Positions 14,363-26,525 of a DNA stretch of 64,000 nucleotides are shown in pieces (the stretch's first letter is position 1; each line of letters opens with the position of its first letter). The notes beneath the pieces are model-generated. The model worked only from the letters and a program-made list of their open reading frames with translations, was not told the DNA's origin and made no database searches. This DNA is from Rhodeus uyekii (lineage: Eukaryota > Chordata > Actinopteri > Cypriniformes > Acheilognathidae): contig JAWRVZ010000055.1 in NCBI GenBank assembly GCA_037043235.1, positions 2,283,501-2,347,500 of the forward strand, read 5' to 3'. Made by a program: the position numbers and the translations under genes.

Positions 14363-14534
14363 CTAAAGAATAGGCAATACTCAGTATATGACCAATATTT
14401 TTACACATTAAATTGAAGAAAAATATTTTATTTCCAAAACTAGTTTCATATACATTTATCTAGCTCTACCACTACAACATTTACCAAATTTCATGTTTCA
14501 AAAACAATTAAAACTACACTTTCGGTAACTGAAA

Positions 14535-15200
14535 CAAACTTGGAATACAAAGCATCTTACAAAAAACTAAATAAAAAGTGAAGTCAAAACATTACTCCAA
14601 AAGTCGCCAATAACTACAGATAAAGTCGCTAGATTTGTCGCTAGTCGCCTTTGGAAAAAATTGTCGCTGGAGTGGTCTGAAAACTCGCTAAATATAGCGA
14701 CAAAGACGCTAAGTCGGCAACACTGAACGCCGCCACGCAGAGGCTGGTGGGAGCGATGCTGACCAATAGGAGACAGCCAATGGGAGAGCGGGAGTTTACG
14801 GGTCAGTGGCGCACGAATTTCAAAACAAAACGCAGAAATCGTCGCCTCGGCCGAGATTTCGTTTTTCACATCTCGATCATTTTGTCGTTACTCGGCGAAA
14901 AAAAAAACCCGAAATGTTTTATCGTACGTCGAACTTTTCGTACGTAGAGCGTTTCGTAAGTCGGGGTTCTACTGTATATATATATATATATATACAGTGG
15001 AGTTCACTTATCTCGACTCACGGTTAACTCGGCAATCCTATTACATCGACGTTTTTGAAGTGGAACCGCCAAACTCCCTATTTGTCTTAGTATTTTCTTT
15101 TCGGTAATGTCGCCGAACACTAATATCTCGAGCACAAAAGAGGGACAAATTTTTAAGTTTTCAAGTTTTAAGTGTGTAACCATAGAAGGCAGCAAACAAC
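14535..15200. mobile_element. mosaic of DNA-transposon ends in thra intron
   Basis: This intron (14363-15301) is largely transposon-derived. A hAT-like fragment ends GTCGGCAACACTG at about 14725. A pogo-like end, GGGGTTCTACTG, terminates at 14974 beside TA repeats. A second pogo-like end, CAGTGGAGTTCACTTATC, starts at 14995 and continues to about 15190; it closely resembles the element at 63609-64000. No complete copy is present. Confidence 0.6.
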
Positions 15201-15301
15201 AAGGCTTCAGAAACAGAGCCTAACATTAATCTAAAATCCATTTGGTGGCTTCTTGCTGCTGATCCAGTTGAGATTTCTCTCACAAAGGTGTTCTCTCTCA
15301 C

Positions 15302-15560
15302 CTGAGCTCATAAGCAGTACAGCCTGCAGCAGGGCCACCTCTGTGTCATCCAGGTTGAACTGAGCCAGACTCTTGCCCAAGTCGAAAATGGCGTCAGACA
15401 CAACGCCCAGCCCCCCATTCTTAAGCTGCTCTCGTTTGACAGCCATCTCCCCACTCAGGGTCAAGGTCTCGCTTTCTGGGTCGTATCGAACTGCAGCACG
15501 TAGTGACATAATCTCCATACAGCAGCCCTTCAGCAGGATGATCTGATCCTCACAAGGCAG
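15302..15560 (-). CDS. thra: thyroid hormone receptor alpha, coding exon 7 (ligand-binding domain core)
   Basis: This 259-base exon encodes Leu241 to Ser326 and the first base of Asp327. The frame starts LPCEDQIILLKGCCMEIMSL and runs through RAAVRYDPESETLTLSGEMA to the dimerisation and ligand-pocket helices ending VALLQAVLLMSS. Arg261, Arg265 and Ser276 match human residues 262, 266 and 277, which contact the T3 carboxylate side of the pocket. Borders are ctgtag before and gtgaga after. Confidence 0.97.
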
Positions 15561-16865
15561 CTACAGAAATTAGAAATCACATGATAATACATAATTATAT
15601 AACCTATTGGCATAAAAACTGCTGTGGCATTGTCCCGAGGCCTTGAAAAACACATTCAATTAATTTTAGTTCATATTTTTCACATACTTTATTAAGATAA
15701 ATTGTATTAACTGTAATCTTAGAATGGTTAAGCTTTTTCCTTTTCTGACTGTTAATATTTACACAGCATAGAATGTAGTTATAGTTATAGATACACATTA
15801 ATGTGTTCATTTGACAGTCCTAATTATTAAATCAAACAGTGTTAAGGAACCAACAATATGGCTCGCTCAACCCTGGCTCTTTGACAAGAATCATATAACT
15901 CGCATCTCTCACCCTTTATCAACAAATGATCAATAAAAAACTAGACACATCACTAGAGATCAGCTTTCTTCAGAAAAAAAAGCAGCCGATTACAATTCCT
16001 TTGTTGCAGAGCCTTCCAAAGTTCATGAAGTTTAAAACCGGCCAAAGTGCGTGCTTAGTTCTATTCACGAATGTCATGACAAGAACCAACGGCAAACCAC
16101 GTTCTTTTTAATGATAACCAAGAGCTCTGGTACTGAGATTCAAGCAGCTATGTAACTAATTTGTGGCAATGGTGAAAAGACAGATTTTTAAAAAGAACAG
16201 CTCAAAGTATATAAAAAAGTGACTAAAATAATAAAAAAATAGCATTTTATTGAAACTGGTGCTCTGCTGTGCCAAGATAAATTTCAAAATATTTCACCAT
16301 GTACTGTTGCTTTTGCTGCAGAGACCTTTGTTATAATCTGCACAGCTTTAGGACAGGCCTGTTTGAGGTTATTAATACCGAAAAACATGGATGAATGACA
16401 AAGTAAAGAGCGAGATGTGCTTAAAAGTCAAATAACCATGAAAGAGAACTGAATTGTCTTCAGTTGCATGCCTAAGCTGTCAAATACATACAAATTCCCA
16501 TCCTTGGTGAATATCCACATAAACAAAGACTATGTAAGCTCTCAAGGTTGTTCTTCACAGGTAATATTTACACTGATATATAAAACGTTTTACCTCACTG
16601 AGTGTTTTTTTTTTTTTTTTTTGTATTACAGTCTTTGTGTGTATTACAAAGTCTTAGCATAACGCTAAATGTAGAAAATAGTCTAAGACTGAGAGGTAGT
16701 GGATGACGGTAAATGTATTGTGTAGAAAACAATAAATTAGCTGCCATAAGGGTGCTGTGTTGTCTACTATGTAAGAATGTTCACACTTGTAGTTAAAGCA
16801 GAGATGGTGAATGTCAAATACGGAGAGAATGCCACATAGCTATGACTAATGTAACGTGGAAATAT

Positions 16866-16867
<2 letters not shown>

Positions 16868-16914
<47 letters not shown>

Positions 16915-16926
16915 AAACACACACAC
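16868..16926. repeat. AC microsatellite
   Basis: (AC)n run with two interruptions (AAACAC), in the 2.1-kb thra intron between the exons at 15560 and 17642. A poly-T run lies at about 16605-16622. The rest of that intron left of 17060 shows nothing else. Confidence 0.9.
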
Positions 16927-17060
16927 ATATTCAAAGCCACAACTGTACAATTCATCCTAACATGATGAATTGCACAAACAAACCCACCCTTACTGACACA
17001 GTCCTGAATTGAGTGTTACTGTTTTACCAGCTGAATAATTTGGCAACAATTACAAATAAC

Positions 17061-17535
17061 TAGGGATGTCATGAGTGCATCTCAAGGATAAGTATTGGGG
17101 CTGATTAAGCATTTTGAAAATGTACATTTTTCAATTGTATTCTTTAAAAACGGCATCTGAAACAATAAAATAAGTGCAATGAAGTGTTGTCAAAAATATT
17201 TATAATTCGATACATACCGATAGCAAATTAACACGTCTCCCGTCATTGGAGAATATTGTTAGTGTAACAGGTCATTTCAGTGTGGGATTGCGCGAATTAC
17301 CCAAACTTTTACTCCTTCCGTAGATTCGAAGCTCACATCTAAAGTGCACGGACATAAAGCTGCCTCTCAGTACTAAATGTAGTTTTTTCCACTCTTTATT
17401 GGGCTTAAACTACAAAATACACACAAAATCATTTAAAAACTCAGATTTTGGAATGTATTTGGGACTCCGTATTGGCAGATACTCAAGTCAGTGACTTCGA
17501 TTGGGCACAAAAAAAACTTGATCGGGACATCCCTA
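17061..17535. mobile_element. hAT-type non-autonomous transposon with intact target duplication
   Basis: The ends are TAGGGATGTC and GACATCCCTA, perfect 10-base inverted repeats. The flanking 8 bases, CAAATAAC, are identical at 17053-17060 and 17536-17543. An 8-bp duplication is the signature of hAT transposition. The 475-base body has no transposase. It lies in thra intron sequence, ending about 107 bases from the exon at 17642. Confidence 0.9.
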
Positions 17536-17641
17536 CAAATAACACAAATTTAGAGCAGGGGAAGCAGCATAATTTCAGACGGTCGCACACTAACATAACA
17601 AGGTTTAATTCAACAAGTGAAATACCTAATAGCACTCTCAC

Positions 17642-17788
17642 CTCCGAAAACATGGGCAGTTTTTTGGCAAAGTCAACAACACGTGTGATGGCTGGGGTGA
17701 TGATCTTGGTAAACTCGCTGAAGGCCTCCAAATCCACCTTGTCACCATCAGATGTGGGGGCCACCGGAGACTGTCCGATGTCCTCCGG
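17642..17788 (-). CDS. thra: thyroid hormone receptor alpha, coding exon 6 (ligand-binding domain, helix 3 region)
   Basis: This 147-base exon encodes Pro192 to Glu240 in phase 0 at both ends. It opens with PEDIGQSPVAPTSDGDKVDL and carries the helix 3 sequence FTKIITPAITRVVDFAKKLP. Arg227 corresponds to the T3-contacting Arg228 of human TR-alpha. Borders are ctgcag before and gtgaga after. A hAT element with perfect 8-bp target-site duplications ends about 100 bases downstream in the following intron (17061-17535). Confidence 0.97.
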
Positions 17789-18419
17789 CTGCAGACACAG
17801 ACAGGTTCACAGAGAAAAGTGGCTTTAACAAGCAACAATGTATTTTCATTGAAGAATATATGAATGAATGCACAGATAGACAGAACGGGATGCATGTGTG
17901 GGGTCTAGTTTTGCAGTCATGTAGGCTGATAGCCTTGGAAAACCACAGCGTTTGGTATCCTCAGGGTGGATTAGAGGTCAGCCATGTAAAAACTCTGGAC
18001 AAACAGCCAAGCAGCCCTGGCATCTGGAGCAACATTCTATCTATGCAGTAAGAGGCGTGTTACATGAGTCAGAATAGAGGTAATTATAAGTCCTCAAGAG
18101 GCAAAGCTGCAATTACAGTATTACATGTTGGCTGTTGCAGTTGCATTTTTATTTTTTTTATGTGAGACAAGGCTATGATTTATGGACTGCATACAATACC
18201 TCTGACATTTAAGATTAACAAGTGAATACATTCTAAGGAATGAAGAAAGTGAAAGAAAAAGTGACAGAGAAAGCAAAAAAGGAAAACAATGAAGTTATCA
18301 AATTAAAGATGTATATAATTGTAATTGTATATAATGTTATGTTAGAAATTATTTATTTATTTTGAAAGAAATATAATGCTTTAAATACATTGCTGCATTA
18401 AATCGATCAAAAGTGATTG

Positions 18420-18560
18420 TAAAGACGAATAAATGGAAAAAATGTATCACAATGTCAACAAAAATATTAAGCAGCACAACCATGTTAGAATGAATTCTGA
18501 AAGATTATATGAAACTGAAGACTAGAGTAATGATGTTGAAAATTTAGATTTTGAATTCCA
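18420..18560 (-). repeat. dispersed repeat, family B copy
   Basis: The minus strand matches the repeat also seen at 24001-24195 with 26385-26525, 34297-34545 and 62335-62525. Shared blocks include AAAAATATTAAGCAGCACAA and the GACTAGAGTAATGATG-type sequence. It is familiar as a common cyprinid interspersed repeat; its class is uncertain. Confidence 0.55.
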
Positions 18561-20468
18561 GATCTAATTATGATTCATATTTTGTGATGTCAGCATGTCT
18601 GCACATAAAACAACCCTGGCCAAAAATTTAAAAACGGCGACAGTCCTAAAGACCTCAAACTGTGCAATCACATTGATTTCTTTGTTTCTGATAAAGCAAA
18701 CAGACAAAAGACAAGACTGCTGAAAAAGCAACAACACAATTTTGTTTCATTATGAGGCTGTGAGTGAAAAAACAAGGTACAGGACACTTCAGCTGTGACA
18801 GACAAGCTGTTTGGATAATTATTCATATTAATATGACCATTTATCATCACTAAATCTTCTAGGAAGCCTTCGTGTGGCATATACAGATAAAAAAATTACA
18901 GCGCAGACCACACAGACAGGGGATGTCTAGAAAGTAAATAAAACACAAAAGATTCTGTTCAGCGATTCAGAATGTGCCTCTGAGGAACTTCTGCTGCCGT
19001 TTAAGATTTGTGTGTTTGTGTTTACGCTGTCCCAGATGGACGGAATTGTTTTAAATGTGCCGCACTGGTGTATTTGTAAGTTTTAACAAGCATGAACTAA
19101 AGTTTCTGTGTGTCTCTTCTTCCAGGAGGTGGGGGTAGCGCAGGCCCTGGAAACATCCCAAACACAGCCTTTGCCTGTGAGACCCCAGTGTAAACTATCC
19201 CCTCTGATGGTCCACCCTGGCCTTCTCACTGCTGAGAACTTGGCACTGTGCTTTCTCACTACAGAGATCTTAATACAACCTAGTTGGATTACGGACAGGA
19301 CGGAGTGAGTGTTCCCATGGAGAAAGAGAATGCAGTTTATAGAGGTCACTCGGGGTCTCGGCCTTGCACTGTTATTGGAGGCATGTCTTGGTAGTAAAGG
19401 TTATATAGGCAGAAATCTTTATGGGCCGTTTTACAGCAGTTCTCAGCCGGCCGGGGAAGTGGTTTCACTGTCCCTTGTGGATGATCGTAACAGGGTCTAG
19501 TACAAGCTGAATGTTTAGATTGGTGTGCATCAGGGCTTTGATAGCGCTCTTAATGGCTGGGAGGGCGGTGGGTGCTCGTTGGGCTGAGAAAACCAACTTT
19601 GGTTCTATGATAGAGAGACTCCAAATCAATCCTTCTCCTAGTAAGACATGCTCAGATACCATGCGTAGCTCACAAACTTTTTTGTCTACACAATGAAAGT
19701 TAGTGGGGTCCATAATAACACTGGATCCCATTGACTTTCATTGATATGGACACAAAAAACAGAGAGATTTGGAATGACATGAGCGGAATAAATGACTCTT
19801 TTTTTCTCTTTAAGATCAACTAGTCTTTCAGGACAGATAAAACACTAGATGTTCGGGCAGGCAGCCCATTATACTTTGATAAATATCCGGTGTGTTTCAC
19901 TTAAACTATTTATCCTGCCACATTTTCGCCTGTCTGAGCGAAAGAGCGATAAATACCGTCTAAACTCTTTCTGTCCTGTTTCCTTCCTTTTTCATAAACA
20001 GAGACACTTTTACAAAGGCTCTTCATTGCTACATTCCAGCTATACCTATCAGTTGCTTTAGCACTCGCTGATATGTGCAGAGTGGTGTTGTCACTCATTC
20101 AATTGATCAGAATTGATCTGTTTAAACAAATGCTAACCTGCACTGACAGATAAGGCCATAGCGATGCACTAAGCTGAAAAACTATTGACAAAAAAAATAA
20201 ATGAATGGAAATATAATTTATAAAAAAACAAAATTCCTTTTATATGGAATCATTACAGTAATTTAGAAGCCACTATTTTCTGTAAAGCTGCTTTCAAGCT
20301 GACTGTATTGTGATAAACAAATATCACTTTTATTTTAGTATTATTTATATACTATTATAGTGTGTATTAATATTTGAAATGAGCTTTTATGTCTACATTT
20401 TCAGATTAAATTTCTGTTAAATTTTTTGTAATTTGTAATTAAAATGTTTTGATAAATAGCCCATTTTG

Positions 20469-21274
20469 TCAGGGTTTTGGAGAGCGAGGACTCAAGGATG
20501 GGCTACTAGGGCTTTATTCAAAAGAAAACAAAACTTCAAACATAAGCCACCCTGAAGGGGAAAAATATAGCTAGACTTGACTAGACTAGACTTGGGCAGA
20601 CTGGACAAGACACGAACTGGCAAGAGACATGAACAGAGTATAGACAAAATAACGACAACGACGCAACGACAACAGAACAGCAAGCATGAGGAGATTTTAA
20701 AGGGAGCACATGGGGAAGGTAACGAGGGAAAGCAGCTGGAACAAATCAAACTAATGACAATGAAACAAGACGGGCGGGGTAACATACTAGACATGAACAC
20801 GCAGCCAATGTGGATGAGCATCGCTGCACGTTCACATTAAACAAAGACGACGCGCAGCTAGTGACAACCAAACTGCGTGTGACAAAAAAACACAACATGA
20901 AAGCACGCGGCCGATGAAAACACGAACCGCGTGCTTACAACACTACACACAGACACGAGGGAACGCGGAATCAAGCAAACCCAAAACCGCGCCCACTCAC
21001 ATAACAGAGTGCGCGAGAACAAGCAACCACCTGTTCTTGTGCGCTCACAACAAGGATGAACACACGAGTCATGAATGGCCGAATCCCAACACAAAACCGA
21101 AACTGAACCAGACCAACGAATCGGGACTCGCAGAAAAGACGTCACACAGAAAAGCGTGCACGCAACTCGAACACTCGAAGCCGTGCACACGCACACACAA
21201 CTCGAGACATTACGGTAGTGTCAGAGCTCAAAACCAAGAGATAGACCAGACAGAATGTGGCAGAACCCTGACAC
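20469..21274. mobile_element. non-autonomous DNA transposon with GTCAGGGTT ends
   Basis: The left end GTCAGGGTTTTGG is mirrored by the right end GGCAGAACCCTGAC. The roughly 800-base body is poor in coding signal; the 170-residue open frame inside it has no recognisable domain. A second, partial copy of the right-hand end is at 54789-54895 on the opposite strand. It lies in the 3.7-kb thra intron between exons at 17788 and 21520. Confidence 0.65.
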
Positions 21275-21519
21275 ATTTAGCTAGTTCCTATATAGCTTTA
21301 AATATATTTTTATTTCAGTTTTTAGTAATTTTAAGAAAAGAAAAAAAGTCAACTCAACATTATTTATTTCAGGGCAGGCAACGCTTCATTTACTTTTTTA
21401 GCATAATATTTATTTCAATATTTTAACGATAAATGGTGTGGCTCTAGTATTAGCAATAGTTTTAGGTAACAATAAAACTGATTATACAAATAAATCTGAC
21501 CTGACCCGAAATTGCTTAC

Positions 21520-21725
21520 CAGGAACTTGCGTTTCTGTTTCCAGTGAGAGCCCTGTGCATTTGTGTGGCGGTGAGCTTCTGTCACCATACGGATCAACTC
21601 CCACTCTGAGCTGGTGGGTTCTGGCCGATTCTGCAAGGACTTGACCATCTCCTCCTTCTTCCGCTTCTCACGGTTCTCCTCAATCAAGCGCCGTTTTGCA
21701 ACCCGCTTGGAGTCGTCCAGAACCA
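21520..21725 (-). CDS. thra: thyroid hormone receptor alpha, coding exon 5 (hinge and start of ligand-binding domain)
   Basis: This 206-base exon encodes the end of Leu123 to Leu191. It starts VLDDSKRVAKRRLIEENREK, the basic T-box/A-box and hinge that follows the zinc fingers and contributes DNA contacts and nuclear localisation. It continues through EEMVKSLQNRPEPT into the first helices of the ligand-binding domain (EWELIRMVTEAHRHTNAQG) and ends KRKFL. Borders are ctctag before and gtaagc after; the next exon follows in phase 0. Confidence 0.97.
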
Positions 21726-22418
21726 CTAGAGCAAAGATTTAAAAAAAAGAGTTAACCTTCCCACTCTCGTGATGCATAAAACACATTATATTGTACAATT
21801 AAGTTATAATTCTCTTATTTTGGTTGGTCAAGTGGCTTTTCTAATAAATCATTCATCTTCAGGATGTTTAGACACTTTTCCTAGAAAACAAAAGTAATGA
21901 TTTTGCAGTGCAGAATTGCATTGACAGAAAGAGCAAGAGCATCAGGGAGGGATCAAAGTAGAAACAAGAGACATCCATAAAACATTATAGATTAGAGAGT
22001 AAGAGAGGAACTGACAGAGGAAGAAGAAATGTGGTCTGGGCTGAACATGTGCTGTACATATGTGAGGCGTATAGACATGTGTAAGGGGAAACCCAGACTG
22101 AGCACGTTTGCATAGGATTAACATACCTTTGCAGTCAGCATTTGTGATCCAATATATAATATCCCACAATAATTTAGAGAGCAAATGCTTCTGTTGTGGA
22201 TTATTTTCCTTATTCAACAATCATTCATTACAAATTTTATTAGCTTGAGATAACTTGAGACTGTGTACAGTGATAGCCTGACCTGGACCCCCATGTCTGA
22301 AATCAGTGACCCTGATGCAAACCTACATACTGAATCGTGTTTTTATTTGTCTGTTTGTGGTTTTGCATGTTACGTGATTTTGTATGTTATTTGCATGAGT
22401 GTGTGCAAGGTCACTCAC

Positions 22419-22566
22419 AATCCATGGCCATGCCCACGGCGATGCATTTCTTGAAGCGGCACAGCTGGCACTGGTTGCGGGTGATCTTGTCGATGATGCA
22501 GCAGCCATCGTACTTACAGGAGTAAGAGGGATGGAGGTTCTTCTGGATGGTGCGCCTGAAGAATCC
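22419..22566 (-). CDS. thra: thyroid hormone receptor alpha, coding exon 4 (second zinc finger)
   Basis: This 148-base exon encodes Gly74 to Asp122 and the first base of Leu123. It reads GFFRRTIQKNLHP, then the second zinc module with Cys90, Cys96, Cys106 and Cys109 and the D-box KYDGC, and ends in the C-terminal extension FKKCIAVGMAMD. All key residues of a working DNA-binding domain are present. Borders are cccag before and gtgagt after. The codon split (T|TG) matches the next exon. Confidence 0.97.
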
Positions 22567-23364
22567 CTGGGAGTGAGTTGGATAAAGAGGCGGGGAGTCA
22601 TTTGTGTGTTAACCGTCACATACTGTATGGAGAAGGTGGATGCAAAGAGGCTTCTTATCTCGTTTTGCTGTAAAAATGTCTAAATATCCTTTTGATAAGC
22701 AAAAATGTGTATGAGAACAAAACATGTTTTCAGAGAATATATAATGTATAAAGTTTTCAAATAAATAAATCTTGTTTTAAGCAGCCTAGTAGATAAATGC
22801 TTAAAACAATAAAAATAAAAAAATATTTGCCAATGACTTATATCTTAATGATACAATATATAATATTGTCTTGTCTTTTGTAGGGTTGCCAGTAGTCAAT
22901 ATCAGTGAAAATTAGTATTGATACCGAATTCAATACCACAAAAATAAACGAGCATGTGTAAACATGAGAGTTGCTGATAATCCGAGCTTGGTGACATCCT
23001 TAAATTGTGTTCATTTTAAATTTACCAGACCGCACATTAGAAAACTTTTTCTAAAATGAGGGGATCTGCAAGCTCTATGAGATATTTAAACAGGAGTCAC
23101 AAAGACTTTCACAGCACAGTTGTCACTCACAATTCTCTTCCTTTACAAACAGAGAGACAGATAGTGGATAAGATGGTTGACGGGGTTTTTTAGGCATGTG
23201 ATATGACAGGTTTGATAGTGATAGAGTTTCACAAACGACAACAGGGTGAATTGTTGAAAAGATTACACCAGCTCCACACCATGACTCTACGTGAAGTGAC
23301 AGTCTAGTCTGTGGTGTCTGTTAACAGATGTCACTGTGCACAAGTGATAGCAGAGAAGTCCTAC

Positions 23365-23465
23365 CTTACAGCCCTCGCAGGTGATGCAGCGGTAGTGGTA
23401 GCCTGTAGCTTTATCTCCGCACACCACACATGGCTCATCCTTCTCCAGATAGCTGGGGATGTACC
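23365..23465 (-). CDS. thra: thyroid hormone receptor alpha, coding exon 3 (first zinc finger)
   Basis: This 101-base exon encodes Gly40 (last two bases) to Lys73. It contains GYIPSYLEKDEPCVVCGDKA and ends in the P-box core CEGCK. Zinc-binding Cys52, Cys55, Cys69 and Cys72 are all present and correctly spaced, so DNA recognition of the AGGTCA half-site should be intact. Borders are tatag before and gtagga after. The flanking intron of about 4 kb to the right carries a decayed DIRS element. Confidence 0.97.
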
Positions 23466-24000
23466 CTATAGTAGAAAATTAAATAAATAAATAATAGATA
23501 AAAAAAAAAACTCTAACTATATATTTACACACAAATTCAGAATACGGGTTAACATACTTGGTATTCACATGCCATTTTAAGCAAGGTAATTTTTCCCTAA
23601 AAACTGTGTATAACTTGGTCCAACCAATGGTGTTAGTTTGGGGTGAGAACTGGAAACTGTTAGGAAACAGTTATTATTTTAAATTCACATTTTGTTTATA
23701 GTTGCATTATTGCAGAAATGAAACACTTCAGACTTATCTGAGTATCTATTTAAGTGTCTTGTTTACCTTAATTTGTGGAAAACCCTGACGGGCCCTGAGA
23801 GAGTCACTTGAGAGCAATTAAGATCCACCAATGTGTTTTACTGGAAAAACAACCTATTTCTTTATGCTAGTCAACCTGAGTCTCTCAGCAAATTTGTGAA
23901 ATCTTTTTATTGGTGAGATCCAAATGATCATTTGAGAAACATGCTATTGCTTGCAGTAAAGGGTAAATAGTCCACTGCCCACTATTTCACTAAATACCAA

Positions 24001-24195
24001 ACTGAAAAAAATATTCACTACCATTCAAAGGTTTGGAGTTGGTAAGATTTTGAAATATTTTTTTAAAGTAGCAGCTTATGCTCATCAAGGCTGCATTTAT
24101 TTGATCACAAATACAGTAAACAGTTGTCTACATAATCTGGTGCTAATTTCTTCCTATTATAAGTTTTTCAAAGCATAATATTTTTGTAGAAAATA
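24001..24195 (+). repeat. family B repeat, left part, split by DIRS insertion
   Basis: The block TACCATTCAAAGGTTTGGAG through GGCTGCATTTATTTGATCAC is the start of the family B repeat. The continuation (TTTGATGAATAGAAAGTT, then CAGCATTTATTTGAAATAG) appears only at 26395-26525, on the far side of the DIRS element. Confidence 0.6.
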
Positions 24196-24199
24196 TCCT

Positions 24200-26385
24200 G
24201 GTCTTCTAGAATCTGTAATTGTAACACGTCTCAGATTACGTATGTAACAATAGTTCCCTGAATAGGGAATGAGAAGCTGTGTTGAACGCTTCGGGGAATA
24301 CTTGGACGGCAGTCTCAAGAAAGCACAATATGTGAACGATCAAACGATCGATCGACCGAGTGTGAGTGACGGATGCACGAACCAGGATTATAAATATGCG
24401 CCGGAAATTAAGCAAGCCCGGAAGGCGCAAGGAGCTGAGGCCAAAGACACAGCATCGCGTTCTCTCTTCAGGGAACTATGGTTAGATACATAACCTGACA
24501 CGTTCCCTTTCATTGGAACTTGCGCTGCAATGAACGCTTTGGGGAACGATATACCAACGAGGACCAGTGTTCCCGGAGCGAAGTTGAGTTCAAACTGGTA
24601 AAACTTCAAGAATGTGTGCAGAGAGGACCAGCCTGCCACATCACAAACATCAGACAGGGAAACTCCTAATATAAGGGTCTTAGAAGCAGCCACGCTCCTA
24701 GTGGAGTGGGCACAGACCCTCAGAGGAGAGGGGGATCCGGCCGACTCATAAGCTAGAGAGATAGCCTCAACTATCCATCTACTCAGGGTTGGTTTGGATG
24801 CTGGGGCACCCTTAGGGATCTCGAAGCAAACAAACAGTTGGTCAGGTTTACGCCAAGGGCCTTGTTTCTCAGACCTTGTTTTTAAACTCCTGGTCACCGA
24901 AGGGGGGAGGGCAGAGGGCCTGCAGTACAATAGACCGGGCCACAGGCGTTGCACCTTTGGTACATAGCCTGGCCAGGGATGGAGGAAGGCTTTAGCCATC
25001 CCAGGCGCAAACTCAAGAAAGGAGGGAGTAACAGAAGCACCTCTAGGTCCCCAACTCTTTTTAGCGACGTGAAGCCAACAAGAAGAGAGTATTTATGAGG
25101 AACTTTAGGGTCCCCTCATCCAGAGGTTCAAAGGGTGCCTGGGACGAACCATGGAGGACCAGGGATAAGTCCCAGGTAGGAACCTTAGTCTGTACTGCAG
25201 GCCTCAGCCTGATGGTACCACGGAGGAAGCATATGACGAGGGGGTCCCTGCCAACGGACATGCCACCCAGAGGTACATGGAAAGTGGCTATGGCAGTCAC
25301 ATAAACCTTCAGGTTGAAAGGAGACAGCCCTGCAGCGAATCTTTCCTGCAGGAACTCCAGCACTTTGCCAATCTGACAAGTGAAGAGTCTCCACTTCAAG
25401 GCGTACAGCTTCCTTGTGGAGGGAGCTCTAGAGTGAAGGATGGTCTCAACAACCTCGGTTGAGAGACCAGAATCTAAGAGCTGGGCCTCAGATGCCAAGC
25501 CCAAAGTATCCATAGTTCTGGGCAGGGGTGACATATCAAGCCCGCTACCTGGGCCCTGACTGAATCTCCCAGGGAGAGACATTAGAGCCGCGAACCACAC
25601 TCTGCCAATGTGGAGCAATCAGTGTGAGATGGACCTTGTCCCGGCAAACTCTCTCCAGAACTCCCGGAGGCAGAGCAATCGGGGGAAAGGCGTACAGACA
25701 TAGCCTCGGCCATGTCTGAACCATGGTATCCAGCCCGAGCGGGGCTGGATGTGAAAGTGAAAACCACAAAGGCCAATAGGTTGTTTCTTTGGACGCAAAC
25801 AGATCTACTTGTGCACGGCCGAATCTCAACCAAATCTGCTACACCACCTCGGGGTGGAGCCTCCATTCCCTGAGCCTTGTATATTGGTCGCGAGCATAAA
25901 CCTCCCTGATGAATTATATTGGAGACCACAGTGGTGCTGTCGGTCTAGACAACCACATGGTGGCTACTGAGGTCTGCTCCCAACAAACACACACAGTGAG
26001 TGCGCGTCCCCACCTGAAATGTAGTGAGGGCAGGGAGATGCGTATTGCACAAATGTTTGATTCGCCATTTTGTAAAATTGGAGAGCCCTTTTCTTTTAAA
26101 CTAGTCTAGGTAATAGTTCAGTCGAAGGAAACTCAAACAACCAGCATGACGGCGACAACAACACACAAATTCACAAATTAAGCAGCAATTAACAACAATT
26201 AATTTCCAGTGCATATTTATAACCCTGGTTCGTGACGTCACCGACTTGCGACCATCACTCACACTCGGTCGATCGATAACATAGTGCTTCAGTATCCCCC
26301 GAAGTATTCAAGCATTCCCCAAAGCATTCAACGAAGTTCTCTTGAAAGGGAAAGCGCTATAGAAATGTGAACTTGGATTCACTAG
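24200..26385 (-). mobile_element. decayed DIRS-type retrotransposon
   Basis: Read on the minus strand, the element carries the end of an RNase H region (FGRAQVDLFASKETTYWPLW, about 25825-25750) and a tyrosine recombinase. The recombinase N-terminal part is at 25618-25064 and the catalytic part at 24999-24388. The catalytic part contains AHSTRSVAAS (the H-x-x-R motif) and HTFLKFYQFE with the expected tyrosine. The two parts are separated by a stop at 25061 and frame breaks. The ends are inverted repeats: CGATCGATCGACCGAGTGTG near 24345 and its complement near 26260, and AACGCTTCGGGGAATACTT near 24286 and its complement near 26300. No reverse transcriptase remains. Confidence 0.85.
24388..25618 (-). 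pseudogene. DIRS tyrosine recombinase, broken
   Basis: This is the YR-family recombinase that DIRS elements use for integration in place of a DDE integrase. The N-terminal core-binding part includes EVVETILHSRAPSTRKLYAL. The C-terminal catalytic part includes the H-x-x-R and Tyr motifs. At least one stop and two frame changes lie around 24999-25063, in the region that should link the halves and hold the first catalytic arginine. It cannot make a working protein. Confidence 0.8.
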
Positions 26386-26525
26386 AAACAGCATTTTTTT
26401 CAGGAATATTTGATGAATAGAAAGTTAAAAAGATCAGCATTTATTTGAAATAGTAATCTTTTCTAACATTATAATTTTCTTTACTGTCCATTTAAATGCA
26501 TCTTTGCTGAATACAGGTACTGATT
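26385..26525 (+). repeat. family B repeat, right part
   Basis: This is the other half of the repeat that starts at 24001. The two halves are collinear across the DIRS element, which shows the DIRS element inserted later. Confidence 0.6.

Noticed and set aside
20914..21426. 170-codon plus-strand open frame
   Set aside because: It lies almost wholly inside the GTCAGGGTT-ended transposon and shows no domain or splice context.
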